Positions 43,535 through 52,413 of a DNA stretch of 64,000 nt are shown in pieces. A program made the translations under genes and the position numbers. The notes beneath the pieces are model-generated. The model was not told the origin of the DNA. It saw only the letters and a list, made by a program, of their open reading frames with translations, and did no database searches. The DNA is from DATJBF01 sp035515475. Lineage in GTDB: Bacteria; Verrucomicrobiota; Verrucomicrobiia; Palsa-1439. Positions within the stretch are counted from its first letter, which is position 1, and every line of letters begins with the position of its first letter. Location: assembly GCA_035515475.1 (NCBI GenBank), contig DATJBF010000077.1, positions 50,729 through 114,728 of the forward strand, read 5' to 3'.

Positions 43535-45688
43535 ATGAAGGGTCTCAGAATCCCTGGCAATACAGGATTTGCATTTCCCGTCGAGTGGACCAACGCGGTG
43601 TTGGTGCTTGCGTTGATGAGCATCTGCATGGTGTTGGCGTTGTTTGCGTATCTGAACTACCGCACCAAGAAACCCTACTTTAACCTTTGGATTGTCGCGT
43701 GGATTTGTTACGCGGTGTATCTGGCTGCTGCGCTTGGGCTGCAGGAGTCACCAACGCTACCTTTCCTGGTGATGTTGCGTCGCGTGTGCATCGGGCTGAG
43801 TGCTCTTTTCATGTTCTGGGGCAGTTTCTACCTGACCGGTCAACCGCGAAGCATGAGAGAGCTCAAATTTGGCACCGTGATGATGTTTATCTGGAGCGCG
43901 GTCGCCGCCTTTGTGGTTCGGGACCGGTTCTGGATTACCATGCCGGTCTTTGCGCTGCTGGCGGCCGCCGGCATGTACACGGGCGTCGCGTATTTGCTAC
44001 GGCGGAAGACCTACCATGGGGCAACGATTCTCGGTGTCGGGTTCTTGCTCTGGGGGGTGCACTTGGTCGCCTTTCCTTACATGGAGTCCTCTCACGCGCT
44101 GATGACTCTTGGGTATTTTGGGACAGCAGTGTTGGCCATCATGATTGTGATTGGCATGATCGTGGAACGCGAGGTAACCACGGCGGAGCAAAGCTACCGG
44201 GTCCTGTTCGATTCGGCTTCGGATGCGATCTTCCTTGTCGACCTGTTTACCTTGAAGATTCTGGAGGCCAACGCCTCTGCACTGCGACTGACCAAATACC
44301 CAGCCGTGAACTTGGTCGGGCGGCCATTCGTTGAGATCTGCCCGTCGTTACAGTGTGATGGGGCGACCGCCGTGACGATGGATGTCCCCAAGATGTTTAA
44401 TGCTGTGTTCCGTCCGTTCAACGAATTCCCGATCACGCGCGCCAACGGGGCGACGGTCAACTGCGAAGGGGATAGTGCCTTGGTTCTCTGGCATCAGAGA
44501 CCGGTGCTCCAAGTAAATGTGCGTGACGTGAGCGAGCGCAAGAAAGTCGGCCAACAGTTGCGGCGGGCTGAAAAACTTTCGGCACTGGGCCAGTTGATTG
44601 CGGGTGTCGCGCATGAGCTTAACAATCCGCTTGCGGTCGTCATGGGTTGCTCGCAGATCATGGCCAAGAAGAGCAGCTTGGACGAAAAGACGCAGAACGA
44701 TGTCCAAAGAATCCTTCACGAAAGCGAACGCGCCTCCAAGATTGTCCGCGACCTCCTAGCGTTCGCGCGTCCAACCGACCCCCAGAAGACGGCAATCGAT
44801 GTGAATCGCCTTGTCGCCAGCGTGCTTGAAACTCAGGAGGCGACCACCAGAGCCGCTGGGGTTCGATTGGAGCAGCGGCTGGCTAACGATCTCCCGAACA
44901 CCATGGCCGACCACAATCAGATCGAGCAAGTCCTCGTCAATTTGATTGTCAATGCCGTTTACGCCCTGACCACTCGGCCGAAACCCAGGGTTTTGACCAT
45001 CAGCACGGTAGAGAACGGCAATTACATTCGGATTACCGTCGCCGACAATGGCCCCGGCATTCCAAAGGAATTCATCGGGCAGATTTTCGACCCATTCTTT
45101 ACGACGAAACCACTTGGCAAGGGAACGGGCTTGGGACTCACCATTTCCAACACGATCATTCAAGAACACCGGGGCAAGATCCTAGTGGAGAACCAACCAA
45201 CCGGCGGGGCGAAGTTTCTTGTGGAACTCCCGATTGTTGAATGTCCCGCGCCGCTACCGGACTCTCAGAGCCGGCCCGAAGCCAAGCCTCTCAAAGGAGC
45301 TCATCGGACGCGATCCGTCCTGATTGTCGACGATGAGCCCGGCATTATTGCCGTGCTGAGCGAGGTCGTTTCAGAACTCGGGCACGACGTTACGACCGCC
45401 ACCAACGGCGTGGAGGCAATGGAACGGATTGCCGCACGGCCGTATGACGTCATCCTTTCCGACATGCGCATGCCAGACATGGATGGGACGACGCTTTTCA
45501 AGACGCTCAAGGAAAGAGACAAAGCGCTGGCACATCGAATCATCTTCGTCACGGGCGACACCGTCAGCACGGAGACGCGAGCATTTCTCGAGGAGACAGG
45601 CAACCGCTGGCTCAGTAAGCCGTTCAACATCCAGCAGATCGTTGACGCGATAGACAATGTGCTCAGTAAAGAAGCTGTCGTGACCTGA
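43535..45688 (+). CDS. Hybrid sensor histidine kinase with 7-helix N-terminus, PAS and receiver domains
   Basis: A 717-residue membrane sensor. Seven hydrophobic segments span about 15-220, followed by a PAS-like domain (YRVLFDSASDAIFLVDLFTL), a HisKA domain with the phospho-acceptor His in GVAHELNNPLAVVMG, and an HATPase domain with DHNQIEQVLVNLIVNAVYAL, VADNGPGIP and GKGTGLGLTIS. A receiver domain at 590-710 has LIVDDEPG and the Asp in VILSDMRMPDMDG. It faces a sigma-54 activator gene 37 nt away, its probable partner. The signal sensed is unknown. Confidence 0.93.
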   Translation: MKGLRIPGNTGFAFPVEWTNAVLVLALMSICMVLALFAYLNYRTKKPYFNLWIVAWICYAVYLAAALGLQESPTLPFLVMLRRVCIGLSALFMFWGSFYLTGQPRSMRELKFGTVMMFIWSAVAAFVVRDRFWITMPVFALLAAAGMYTGVAYLLRRKTYHGATILGVGFLLWGVHLVAFPYMESSHALMTLGYFGTAVLAIMIVIGMIVEREVTTAEQSYRVLFDSASDAIFLVDLFTLKILEANASALRLTKYPAVNLVGRPFVEICPSLQCDGATAVTMDVPKMFNAVFRPFNEFPITRANGATVNCEGDSALVLWHQRPVLQVNVRDVSERKKVGQQLRRAEKLSALGQLIAGVAHELNNPLAVVMGCSQIMAKKSSLDEKTQNDVQRILHESERASKIVRDLLAFARPTDPQKTAIDVNRLVASVLETQEATTRAAGVRLEQRLANDLPNTMADHNQIEQVLVNLIVNAVYALTTRPKPRVLTISTVENGNYIRITVADNGPGIPKEFIGQIFDPFFTTKPLGKGTGLGLTISNTIIQEHRGKILVENQPTGGAKFLVELPIVECPAPLPDSQSRPEAKPLKGAHRTRSVLIVDDEPGIIAVLSEVVSELGHDVTTATNGVEAMERIAARPYDVILSDMRMPDMDGTTLFKTLKERDKALAHRIIFVTGDTVSTETRAFLEETGNRWLSKPFNIQQIVDAIDNVLSKEAVVT

Positions 45689-45725
45689 ACAATCTCAGGT
45701 ACAACGGGTGCGGATTACCGCTGCT

Positions 45726-47159
45726 TTACCGAACCTCCAGCCTCCGGGCGATGCCGAACTTCTCGATGCGCTTCCGTAATGTCGCTCGCGTGATTCCCAA
45801 GAGTTTCGCTGCCTGCACCTGATTGCCGTTCGTTTCCGCCAGCGCTCGCGTGATCAATTCGCGCTCGATCACGGCCATGATCTTGAGCTTCGGGTCTTTT
45901 CTTGCGAGGGCGTAAAGCGGACGCACTGCGGCGTCGATCGCCGCTGTCAAGTCTTCTGGTAGAGCGACGATGGCCTTGGGCTCACCTACTTCTGCGGGCA
46001 AATCCTTCGCGAGAATGGAATCACCGCGCGCAACTACCGCCGCGCGATCGATCACGTTCTCCAATTCGCGCACATTGCCGGGCCAACTCGATTGCTTCAG
46101 AATCCTCAGGGCGTCGGCAGAGATTCTGGTGACGGGGCCAAGGGTCTTTCCCGACTTCGTCGGTCGCCGCAGGAAATAGTCCACCAACAGCGGAATGTCA
46201 TCCGGACGTTCCCGCAGGGGTGGCAGATGAATCCGTACCACGTTCAAGCGATAGTAGAGGTCTTCACGAAATCTCTTGGCGGCGACGAGTTGCTCCGGGT
46301 GCTTGTTGGTCGCGGCGATGATCCGCACGTCCACCTGAAAGGTCTGGTTGCCGCCGACACGTTGAAACTCTCCATTCTGGAGCACACGCAGGATTTTCGT
46401 CTGCGTTGTCACCGGCATGTCGCCGATTTCATCGAGAAAGATTGTGCCGTCGTCGCACTGCTCAAACTTGCCGACCCGTCGCTCTCCCGCGCTTGTGAAT
46501 GCGCCCTTCTCATGGCCGAACAACTCGCTCTCCAAGAGGTTTTCGGGTATCGCCGCACAATTGATGGCCATGAAGGGCTTTTCCGCCCGGCGGCTGTGGT
46601 GGTAAATCGCTCGTGCCACCAACTCCTTGCCCGTGCCGCTTTCGCCTGTGATGAGTACCGTCGCCTCCGATTGTGAGACTTGACCGATGAGTTTGAAGAC
46701 CTGCTGCATGGCTTCGCTCTGGCCAACGATGCCCTCGGCGTGATCCTCAGTGTCGAGCAGCGGTTGATAACTGACGACCTCACGCATGTCGCGCGCGGTC
46801 TTGAGGGCCGATTCGATCAATGCCTTCAACTTCGGCACTTCCAACGGCTTCAGCACGTAGTCGTATGCGCCGAGCTTCATCGCCTCGATAGCCGTTTGCG
46901 TGGTGCCATAGGCGGTCATCATGATGACCAACAGCTTGGGGTCGAGTTCCCGCAGCTTCCGTAACGTGTCGAGCCCGTTGGTCGCCCCCATACGGATATC
47001 CATGACTACCAGATTCGGGCGTTCCTGAGCCACCATCCGGATTGCATCGGTGGCGTCAGCGGCGTCCACCACCTGCAATGCCTCGCTTTCGAAATTGCGA
47101 CGGAACGCGCGTCGAATGCCCGCGTCGTCATCAACTACGAGGATCTTCTCCATGGACAT
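45726..47159 (-). CDS. Sigma-54-dependent response regulator with GAFTSA loop
   Basis: A 477-residue NtrC-family activator. Receiver 1-120 (ILVVDDDAGIRRAFR, Asp in LVVMDIRMGATNG, Lys in VLKPLEVP). AAA+ core with Walker A GESGTGKE, Walker B GTIFLDEIGDMP and WPGNVRELENVIDRA. The loop that contacts sigma-54 reads GAFTSA (HEKGAFTSAGERRVG) where GAFTGA is standard; the Gly-to-Ser change is notable because this loop is highly conserved. The C-terminal Fis helix-turn-helix is NGNQVQAAKLLGITRATLR. ATG 47159 or 47153 may be the start. Confidence 0.94.
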   Translation of the reverse strand: MSMEKILVVDDDAGIRRAFRRNFESEALQVVDAADATDAIRMVAQERPNLVVMDIRMGATNGLDTLRKLRELDPKLLVIMMTAYGTTQTAIEAMKLGAYDYVLKPLEVPKLKALIESALKTARDMREVVSYQPLLDTEDHAEGIVGQSEAMQQVFKLIGQVSQSEATVLITGESGTGKELVARAIYHHSRRAEKPFMAINCAAIPENLLESELFGHEKGAFTSAGERRVGKFEQCDDGTIFLDEIGDMPVTTQTKILRVLQNGEFQRVGGNQTFQVDVRIIAATNKHPEQLVAAKRFREDLYYRLNVVRIHLPPLRERPDDIPLLVDYFLRRPTKSGKTLGPVTRISADALRILKQSSWPGNVRELENVIDRAAVVARGDSILAKDLPAEVGEPKAIVALPEDLTAAIDAAVRPLYALARKDPKLKIMAVIERELITRALAETNGNQVQAAKLLGITRATLRKRIEKFGIARRLEVR

Positions 47160-47273
47160 GCATCTTAGTGGGCCCGTGGCGGTAGCGCAAGCTTGCCCGA
47201 ACCCCCGGGCGCGCCCGGCTTCGGGACGCGTCCCTGCTTGCGGTCAGGTGGCTTCGGTGTTACGGATAACTCC

Positions 47274-48473
47274 ATGCGATGGTCAGTCCCCATTGGCCGG
47301 GTGTTCGGCATCACGTTGCGGTTACACGTGACCTTTCTCATCTTTCTGGCATTCATTGGATACGGCGGGCTTGTGGAGGAGGGTTGGGGTGGAGCTGCGT
47401 GGGCGGTGGCACTCTTCAGTTCGATTTTCGCCTGTATCGGACTGCACGAACTCGGCCATAGCGTCGTTGCCCAGCAACTGGGGGTACAGGTCAAGAGCAT
47501 CACGTTACTACCGATTGGCGGCGTTGCGGCACTCCGCAACATCCCCGAGAACCCCTGGCATGAGATCGCGATCACGTTGGCGGGCCCGATGGTCAATGCT
47601 GGCATCGCGGCGGCGCTGCTTCCTGTCACCGGGCTGCCGACACACATCCTGTTCGTCGTCATGCCGCGGGATATCCATGAGTTTCTGTTGAATCTCGCCC
47701 AAGCGAACATCACGCTCTTCCTGTTCAACTTCATACCCGCGTTTCCAATGGACGGCGGCCGGTTGCTGCGGGCCATGTTGGCGTTGGTACTCCCCTATCG
47801 TCGAGCCACGGCGATCGCCGCGACGGTCGGCCAAGGCTTGGCGATCCTGTTCATTCTGGCAGGGCTGAAGTTTTCGTTTTGGCTGGTCATCATTGGCATG
47901 TTCATCTTCATGGGTGCTGAGGGTGAGGAACGCGTCGTGCGGATGCGCAGTCTCCTTCACGACCTCGATGTTGAAGAGGTCATGAGTCCCGACTTCGTGG
48001 TGCTGAGGCCAAACACCAGCGTTGGCGAGGGTTTGCGGATGGTCTATCAAACGGGGCAGGATGATTTTCCCGTGATGGATGGCGACCGGCTTGTCGGGCT
48101 GGTTTCTCGCGCCGCCATGGTCGAAACGGCCAACAAGATTGGTGCCGAAATCGTGGTCGCCGAAGTCATGGACGCCGACATGCCTGTCGTCTCCCCGCAA
48201 GACAAGGTGGCGCGTGTTTATGAGGAAATGATGAGCGATGGACGCACCAGCTTTGCCGTTGTGGACGGCGGGCGCGTGGTCGGATTGCTCGGCCCCGAGA
48301 ATGTCAGCCGCTACTTACTGGTGCAGTCGAGCCTCAAGGTATCGGGCCGCGCCCAAGCTCGCCGGCTCGCCGTTTTGCGAACGCCAAGGCTTCCGCCCGT
48401 GATTTCAGCTGTTCCTCCCATTGTAACTCCTCCGCCTCGCGAAGGATCTGGCCCACCATCGGGCCGGGCTTGA
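47274..48473 (+). CDS. Site-2 protease family metalloprotease with CBS domains
   Basis: A 399-residue M50-family intramembrane zinc protease. Zinc ligands lie in GLHELGHSVVAQQ (HELGH) and the second site in NFIPAFPMDGGRLLRAML. Six helices precede two CBS domains (VEEVMSPDFVVLRPNTSVGE; VAEVMDADMPVVSPQDKVAR), which may sense nucleotides. The ATG at 47274 is preferred to a TTG at 47193, which adds a glycine/proline-rich stretch. The last 46 codons are antisense to the end of the CCA-enzyme gene, so the natural end of the domain is about residue 352, and the tail is probably recent. Confidence 0.9.
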   Translation: MRWSVPIGRVFGITLRLHVTFLIFLAFIGYGGLVEEGWGGAAWAVALFSSIFACIGLHELGHSVVAQQLGVQVKSITLLPIGGVAALRNIPENPWHEIAITLAGPMVNAGIAAALLPVTGLPTHILFVVMPRDIHEFLLNLAQANITLFLFNFIPAFPMDGGRLLRAMLALVLPYRRATAIAATVGQGLAILFILAGLKFSFWLVIIGMFIFMGAEGEERVVRMRSLLHDLDVEEVMSPDFVVLRPNTSVGEGLRMVYQTGQDDFPVMDGDRLVGLVSRAAMVETANKIGAEIVVAEVMDADMPVVSPQDKVARVYEEMMSDGRTSFAVVDGGRVVGLLGPENVSRYLLVQSSLKVSGRAQARRLAVLRTPRLPPVISAVPPIVTPPPREGSGPPSGRA

Positions 48474-49710
48474 GCCCCAGTGCGAGCAGGTCGTGCCCCG
48501 TCAACAGTGGCGTGGGCTTCACGACTACGGGCGGCAATTCTGCCGCTTTGGCTTTCAGAAACTCGTAGTTCTCCAGGTTACGGTGGCTGGCCTCGCAATC
48601 GATCCGATGCAACTCCAATTCGTCGGGAAACGTCGCGCGTGCCAGGATCCGCCTCAGCTTGGCGGGTCGCATCTCCTGTACGTGCTGGAACCGCATGTGT
48701 TCGGCCACGCACAGTACAATCTTTTCAATCTCGTCGTTCGGGAAGCGCAACCGTCGCAGAATTGTCTCGGCGATTTCCGCGCCCACGCGGTCGTGGTCGT
48801 CAAACCGAATCCGATCCGGCGCCCGCTGGAAGGTCGGCGGCTTGCCCACGTCGTGCAGCAACACCGCAAAGGCCAGCCTCGTGCCAGGACGGGGAGGCAG
48901 CAGTTCCAGCATCAACTTGGTATGCTGAAAGACGTCCCCCTCAGGATGAAACTCCGGCGGCTGGGCCACGCCCTTCATCGCGGCGACTTCGGGCAGGATC
49001 TGCGTAAGCAGCCCGCTTTCATCCAGCAGTTGCAGTCCGCGCCCCGGATTCGCTCTGGTGAAGACTTTGATCAACTCATCGCGGATCCGCTCCGCACTGA
49101 CCACGTGAATTTGCCTGGCCATCTCTTTCACCGTGGCGAACGTCCGATCCTCAATCTCAAACCCCAAACCTGCGGCAAATCGGATGCACCGCAGCATTCG
49201 CAACTTGTCCTCCGCGAACCGCAGCCGTGGTTCTCCGATCGTTCGCACAATCCTGGCCTCGATATCCGCAACGCCGCCGACGTAATCGATGATTTGCCCC
49301 TTACCCGGTCCCGCTTCCGGCCGCGGTGGGGAGAGGGCGTCCGAGGGGCGGGTGAGGGGATCATAAAACAGTCCGTTGATCGTAAAATCCCTTCGCTGAG
49401 CATCTTCCTCGGGCGTGCCGTAATGTACGGAAGTGGGTCGCCGGCCATCCAGATACGCCTCGTCGCTGCGGAACGTGGCCACCTCAAATTGATGCCCGCC
49501 ATTGACAACCAGCACGACGCCGAATTGCGCACCCACGGGAATCGTCTTGGGGAAAAGTTGCTGCACCTGTTCCGGCGTCGCGCTCGTGGCGATGTCGACG
49601 TCCTGCGGCTCGACGCGGCGCACCATGTCGCGTACGCAGCCTCCCGCAAAGTAGGCTACGTGCCCCGCCTCGCGCAATCGGCGCACGATGTCGGTGGCCG
49701 TTTCCTTCAT
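48334..49710 (-). CDS. CCA-adding tRNA nucleotidyltransferase / poly(A) polymerase family
   Basis: A 458-residue enzyme adding or repairing tRNA 3' ends. GGCVRDMVRRVEPQDVDIAT holds the nucleotide-binding Gly and the DxD metal ligands; RRDFTINGLFYDP and VRTIGEPRLRFAEDKLRMLR are the template motifs; FAVLLHDVGKP marks the HD domain. A proline-rich insert (PLTRPSDALSPPRPEAGPGK) sits between GLFYDP and IIDYVGG, where relatives have only a few residues; it corresponds to a repeat-like DNA stretch at about 49306-49365. ATG 49710 is the natural start. Whether it adds CCA or poly(A) cannot be told from sequence alone. Confidence 0.92.
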   Translation of the reverse strand: MKETATDIVRRLREAGHVAYFAGGCVRDMVRRVEPQDVDIATSATPEQVQQLFPKTIPVGAQFGVVLVVNGGHQFEVATFRSDEAYLDGRRPTSVHYGTPEEDAQRRDFTINGLFYDPLTRPSDALSPPRPEAGPGKGQIIDYVGGVADIEARIVRTIGEPRLRFAEDKLRMLRCIRFAAGLGFEIEDRTFATVKEMARQIHVVSAERIRDELIKVFTRANPGRGLQLLDESGLLTQILPEVAAMKGVAQPPEFHPEGDVFQHTKLMLELLPPRPGTRLAFAVLLHDVGKPPTFQRAPDRIRFDDHDRVGAEIAETILRRLRFPNDEIEKIVLCVAEHMRFQHVQEMRPAKLRRILARATFPDELELHRIDCEASHRNLENYEFLKAKAAELPPVVVKPTPLLTGHDLLALGLKPGPMVGQILREAEELQWEEQLKSRAEALAFAKRRAGELGRGPIP

Positions 49711-49839
49711 GGGAGAAATGGTAGCACAGACGCGGCTGCCTGTATGGCCAGAAGATGTTTGAGCGACGCGACGATCCGCCGAATCGGCCCTGCGCCGTAG
49801 GATGGTGTTGGCGGCTGATTTCTGGTATCTTCCCGGCGC

Positions 49840-52401
49840 GTGAGAACGAAGCCCGAATTGGTCGCGCCCGCCGGCAATATGGACTGCGCCCGCGCCGCCG
49901 TCGCCAACGGCGCGGATGCGGTGTACTTCGGCCTGCCGCGGTTCAATGCGCGGATGCGCGCCGACAATTTTACCGAGGAACAGTTGCCGGATTTGGTGCG
50001 ATTCCTCCACGAGCACACCGTACGCGCCTATTGCACACTTAACACGCTCGTTTTCACCAATGAATTGGCCGATGTCGAGCGCGAACTGATTCTGCTCGAC
50101 CAAGCCGGGGTCGATGCCGTCCTCGTTCAGGATCTGGGCGTGGCCCTCCTCGCGCGCGCCCTCGGTGCGCATCTGGACGTTCATGCGTCGACGCAGATGA
50201 CAATTACCTCACCGGAAGGCGTGAGGTTCGCGGCGCGGCTGGGTATCAAACGCGTCGTGCTCGCGCGCGAGGCATCGCTGCGTGAGATGGCGAAGTTCCA
50301 CACGAGTGCATCGGAGACGGGTATCCCGTCCCCGAGCGGTCGCGACAACACTGTCGCGCTTGCGGACGAGGGGGGGGAAGTTCAGCTGGAGGTCTTCGTC
50401 CACGGCGCTTTGTGCGTGGCATATTCGGGACAATGCCTGACCAGTGAGGCGCTCGGGCAGCGCAGCGCCAACCGTGGGGAGTGTGCGCAGGCGTGCCGGT
50501 TGCCCTACGAGTTGATCGTGGACGGCGTCCAGAAAGACCTGGGCGACCGGCGTTATTTGCTCTCGCCGCAGGACCTCGCAGCCGTGAACGAGATTCCCGA
50601 ATTGATTCGCCTCGGCGTGGGCGGTTTCAAGATCGAGGGACGCCTCAAGTCGCCGGAGTACGTCGCGGCCACGTGTCAGGTCTATCGCAAGGTGATCGAC
50701 GCCGCGTGGGAGCCCGAGGGTCGCAGGAGCAACTCTACGACGCGCCCCAAGAGCGATGAAGACATACCCTCGGCACAGGCACACCTCCCGTCCATCGGTC
50801 AGGACGATAACTACAAACTGGAGATGACTTTTTCCCGTGGCCTGTACCCGGGTTGGTTGCACGGGGTGAACCATCAGGAGTTGGTGCACGCGCGCTTCGG
50901 CAAAAAACGAGGGGCGTTCGTCGGCCGCATCTCGCGCGTCGGCGCCGACCACGTCGAGATCGAACCTCGCTGTCAACTGCGGGCGGGCGACGGCGTGGTG
51001 TTCGACACCGGCGGCGATACCGAGCGCGAGCAGGGCGGCCGCATCTGGCAACTTCGTGACGGCGGCCTTTACTTCGAGCGGGGCCACATCGATTTTGGCA
51101 AGCTAAGGCCCGGGGATCGCGTTTGGAAGACCAGTGATCCGCAGCTCGATCGCGAATTGCGGAAGACATTCAAGGGCGGGATTCCGAGACCGAAAACGAA
51201 GATTGACATCACTGTGACGGGGTCCGTGGGCCAACTGTTGGCCATCGAAGCCGACGGCATTCGCGTGAATTCGTCGATGCCCCTGCAGACTGCATTCAAG
51301 CATCCGCTGACGGAGAAGCGGCTCCGTGACCAGCTTGGTCGACTCGGCGAAACGGATTTCGTGCTCGGCGAGATCCACAATCGGCTCGTGGGGCAGGTCA
51401 TCTTGCCGGTGAGTGAACTCAATCGCCTGCGACGCGGTCTCTCGGACAAGCTGGTCATGGCGCGACGGGCCTCGCCTGATGAGCAACGGCCAACGCTGCA
51501 ACCAGTTCTGACCGAACTACTTGAGCGGGTCCCCAGACAGCCGGTTGCCTCGACCGTGCAACTCGTTGCGCTGTGCCGCACAGCGGAGCAACTCGACGCA
51601 GCACTTGAGTCGGGTTACACGATCCTCTACGTGGATTTCGAGGACATCCGTCGCTACCACGACGCTGTGGCGCGGGTGCGTCAGCGCGGCGGCGCTGCGG
51701 TCTTCCTGGCCACCCCGCGCATCCAGAAGGCGGGGGAGCAAGGGTTTTTCAAGCTCATCGACGCCGCCAAGCCCGATGGCGTCCTCATACGCAATCTGGG
51801 TGGCTTGGATTACTTCCGCGGCAGTCCGCTTCGCAAGGTGGGCGATTTCTCGCTGAACGTGGCCAACCCCTTGACGGCGGAGTTGTTGATTCGTGAAGGA
51901 TTGGAACGGGTGACTGTGTCGTATGACTTGAACGCGCAGCAGTTGCTCGACTTGCTGCGGGCTGCGCCGCCTGGTTGGTTCGAACTGACGATTCACCAGC
52001 ACATGCCGATGTTTCATATGGAGCATTGCGTGTTTGCGGCGTTCCTTTCAAAAGGAACGGATGCTTCCAACTGCGGTCGGCCCTGCGATTGTCACCAAGT
52101 GAAACTGCGTGATCGCATGGGCGTGGAACATCCCCTGAAAGCCGATGTGGGCTGTCGCAACACTGTCTTTCACGCAAAAGCCCAGAGCGGTGCCGATTAC
52201 CTGCGGTCGTTCGTGGAGGCCGGGGCGCGCGTGTTTCGCGTCGAGTTGTTGGAGGAAGATGCACCCCTGACCCGCACGGTCTTGCAGAGCTATCGCGAGT
52301 TGATCGACGGCACGGCGGCTGATCCCTCCACATTGTTCCGACGTCTGCCTGTCGTCAAACAGTTGGGCGTGACGAGCGGAACGCTGACGGTATTGTCCTG
52401 A
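49840..52401 (+). CDS. Peptidase U32 family protein, RlhA/YdcP-like with DUF3656
   Basis: An 853-residue protein of the U32 family; the E. coli relative RlhA hydroxylates 23S rRNA C2501. The signature LEVFVHGALCVAYSGQC...RGECAQACRLPYE with its cysteines is intact, and more cysteines occur near FHMEHCVFAAF and NCGRPCDCH, the usual cluster-binding set. DUF3656 lies between. Two linkers look inserted: TGIPSPSGRDNTVALA (two DNA hairpins at 50316-50358) and a 30-residue polar stretch near 50719-50805. GTG 49840 starts it, divergent from the CCA-enzyme gene with 129 nt between. Confidence 0.92.
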   Translation: MRTKPELVAPAGNMDCARAAVANGADAVYFGLPRFNARMRADNFTEEQLPDLVRFLHEHTVRAYCTLNTLVFTNELADVERELILLDQAGVDAVLVQDLGVALLARALGAHLDVHASTQMTITSPEGVRFAARLGIKRVVLAREASLREMAKFHTSASETGIPSPSGRDNTVALADEGGEVQLEVFVHGALCVAYSGQCLTSEALGQRSANRGECAQACRLPYELIVDGVQKDLGDRRYLLSPQDLAAVNEIPELIRLGVGGFKIEGRLKSPEYVAATCQVYRKVIDAAWEPEGRRSNSTTRPKSDEDIPSAQAHLPSIGQDDNYKLEMTFSRGLYPGWLHGVNHQELVHARFGKKRGAFVGRISRVGADHVEIEPRCQLRAGDGVVFDTGGDTEREQGGRIWQLRDGGLYFERGHIDFGKLRPGDRVWKTSDPQLDRELRKTFKGGIPRPKTKIDITVTGSVGQLLAIEADGIRVNSSMPLQTAFKHPLTEKRLRDQLGRLGETDFVLGEIHNRLVGQVILPVSELNRLRRGLSDKLVMARRASPDEQRPTLQPVLTELLERVPRQPVASTVQLVALCRTAEQLDAALESGYTILYVDFEDIRRYHDAVARVRQRGGAAVFLATPRIQKAGEQGFFKLIDAAKPDGVLIRNLGGLDYFRGSPLRKVGDFSLNVANPLTAELLIREGLERVTVSYDLNAQQLLDLLRAAPPGWFELTIHQHMPMFHMEHCVFAAFLSKGTDASNCGRPCDCHQVKLRDRMGVEHPLKADVGCRNTVFHAKAQSGADYLRSFVEAGARVFRVELLEEDAPLTRTVLQSYRELIDGTAADPSTLFRRLPVVKQLGVTSGTLTVLS

Positions 52402-52413
52402 CAACCCGCGGCG

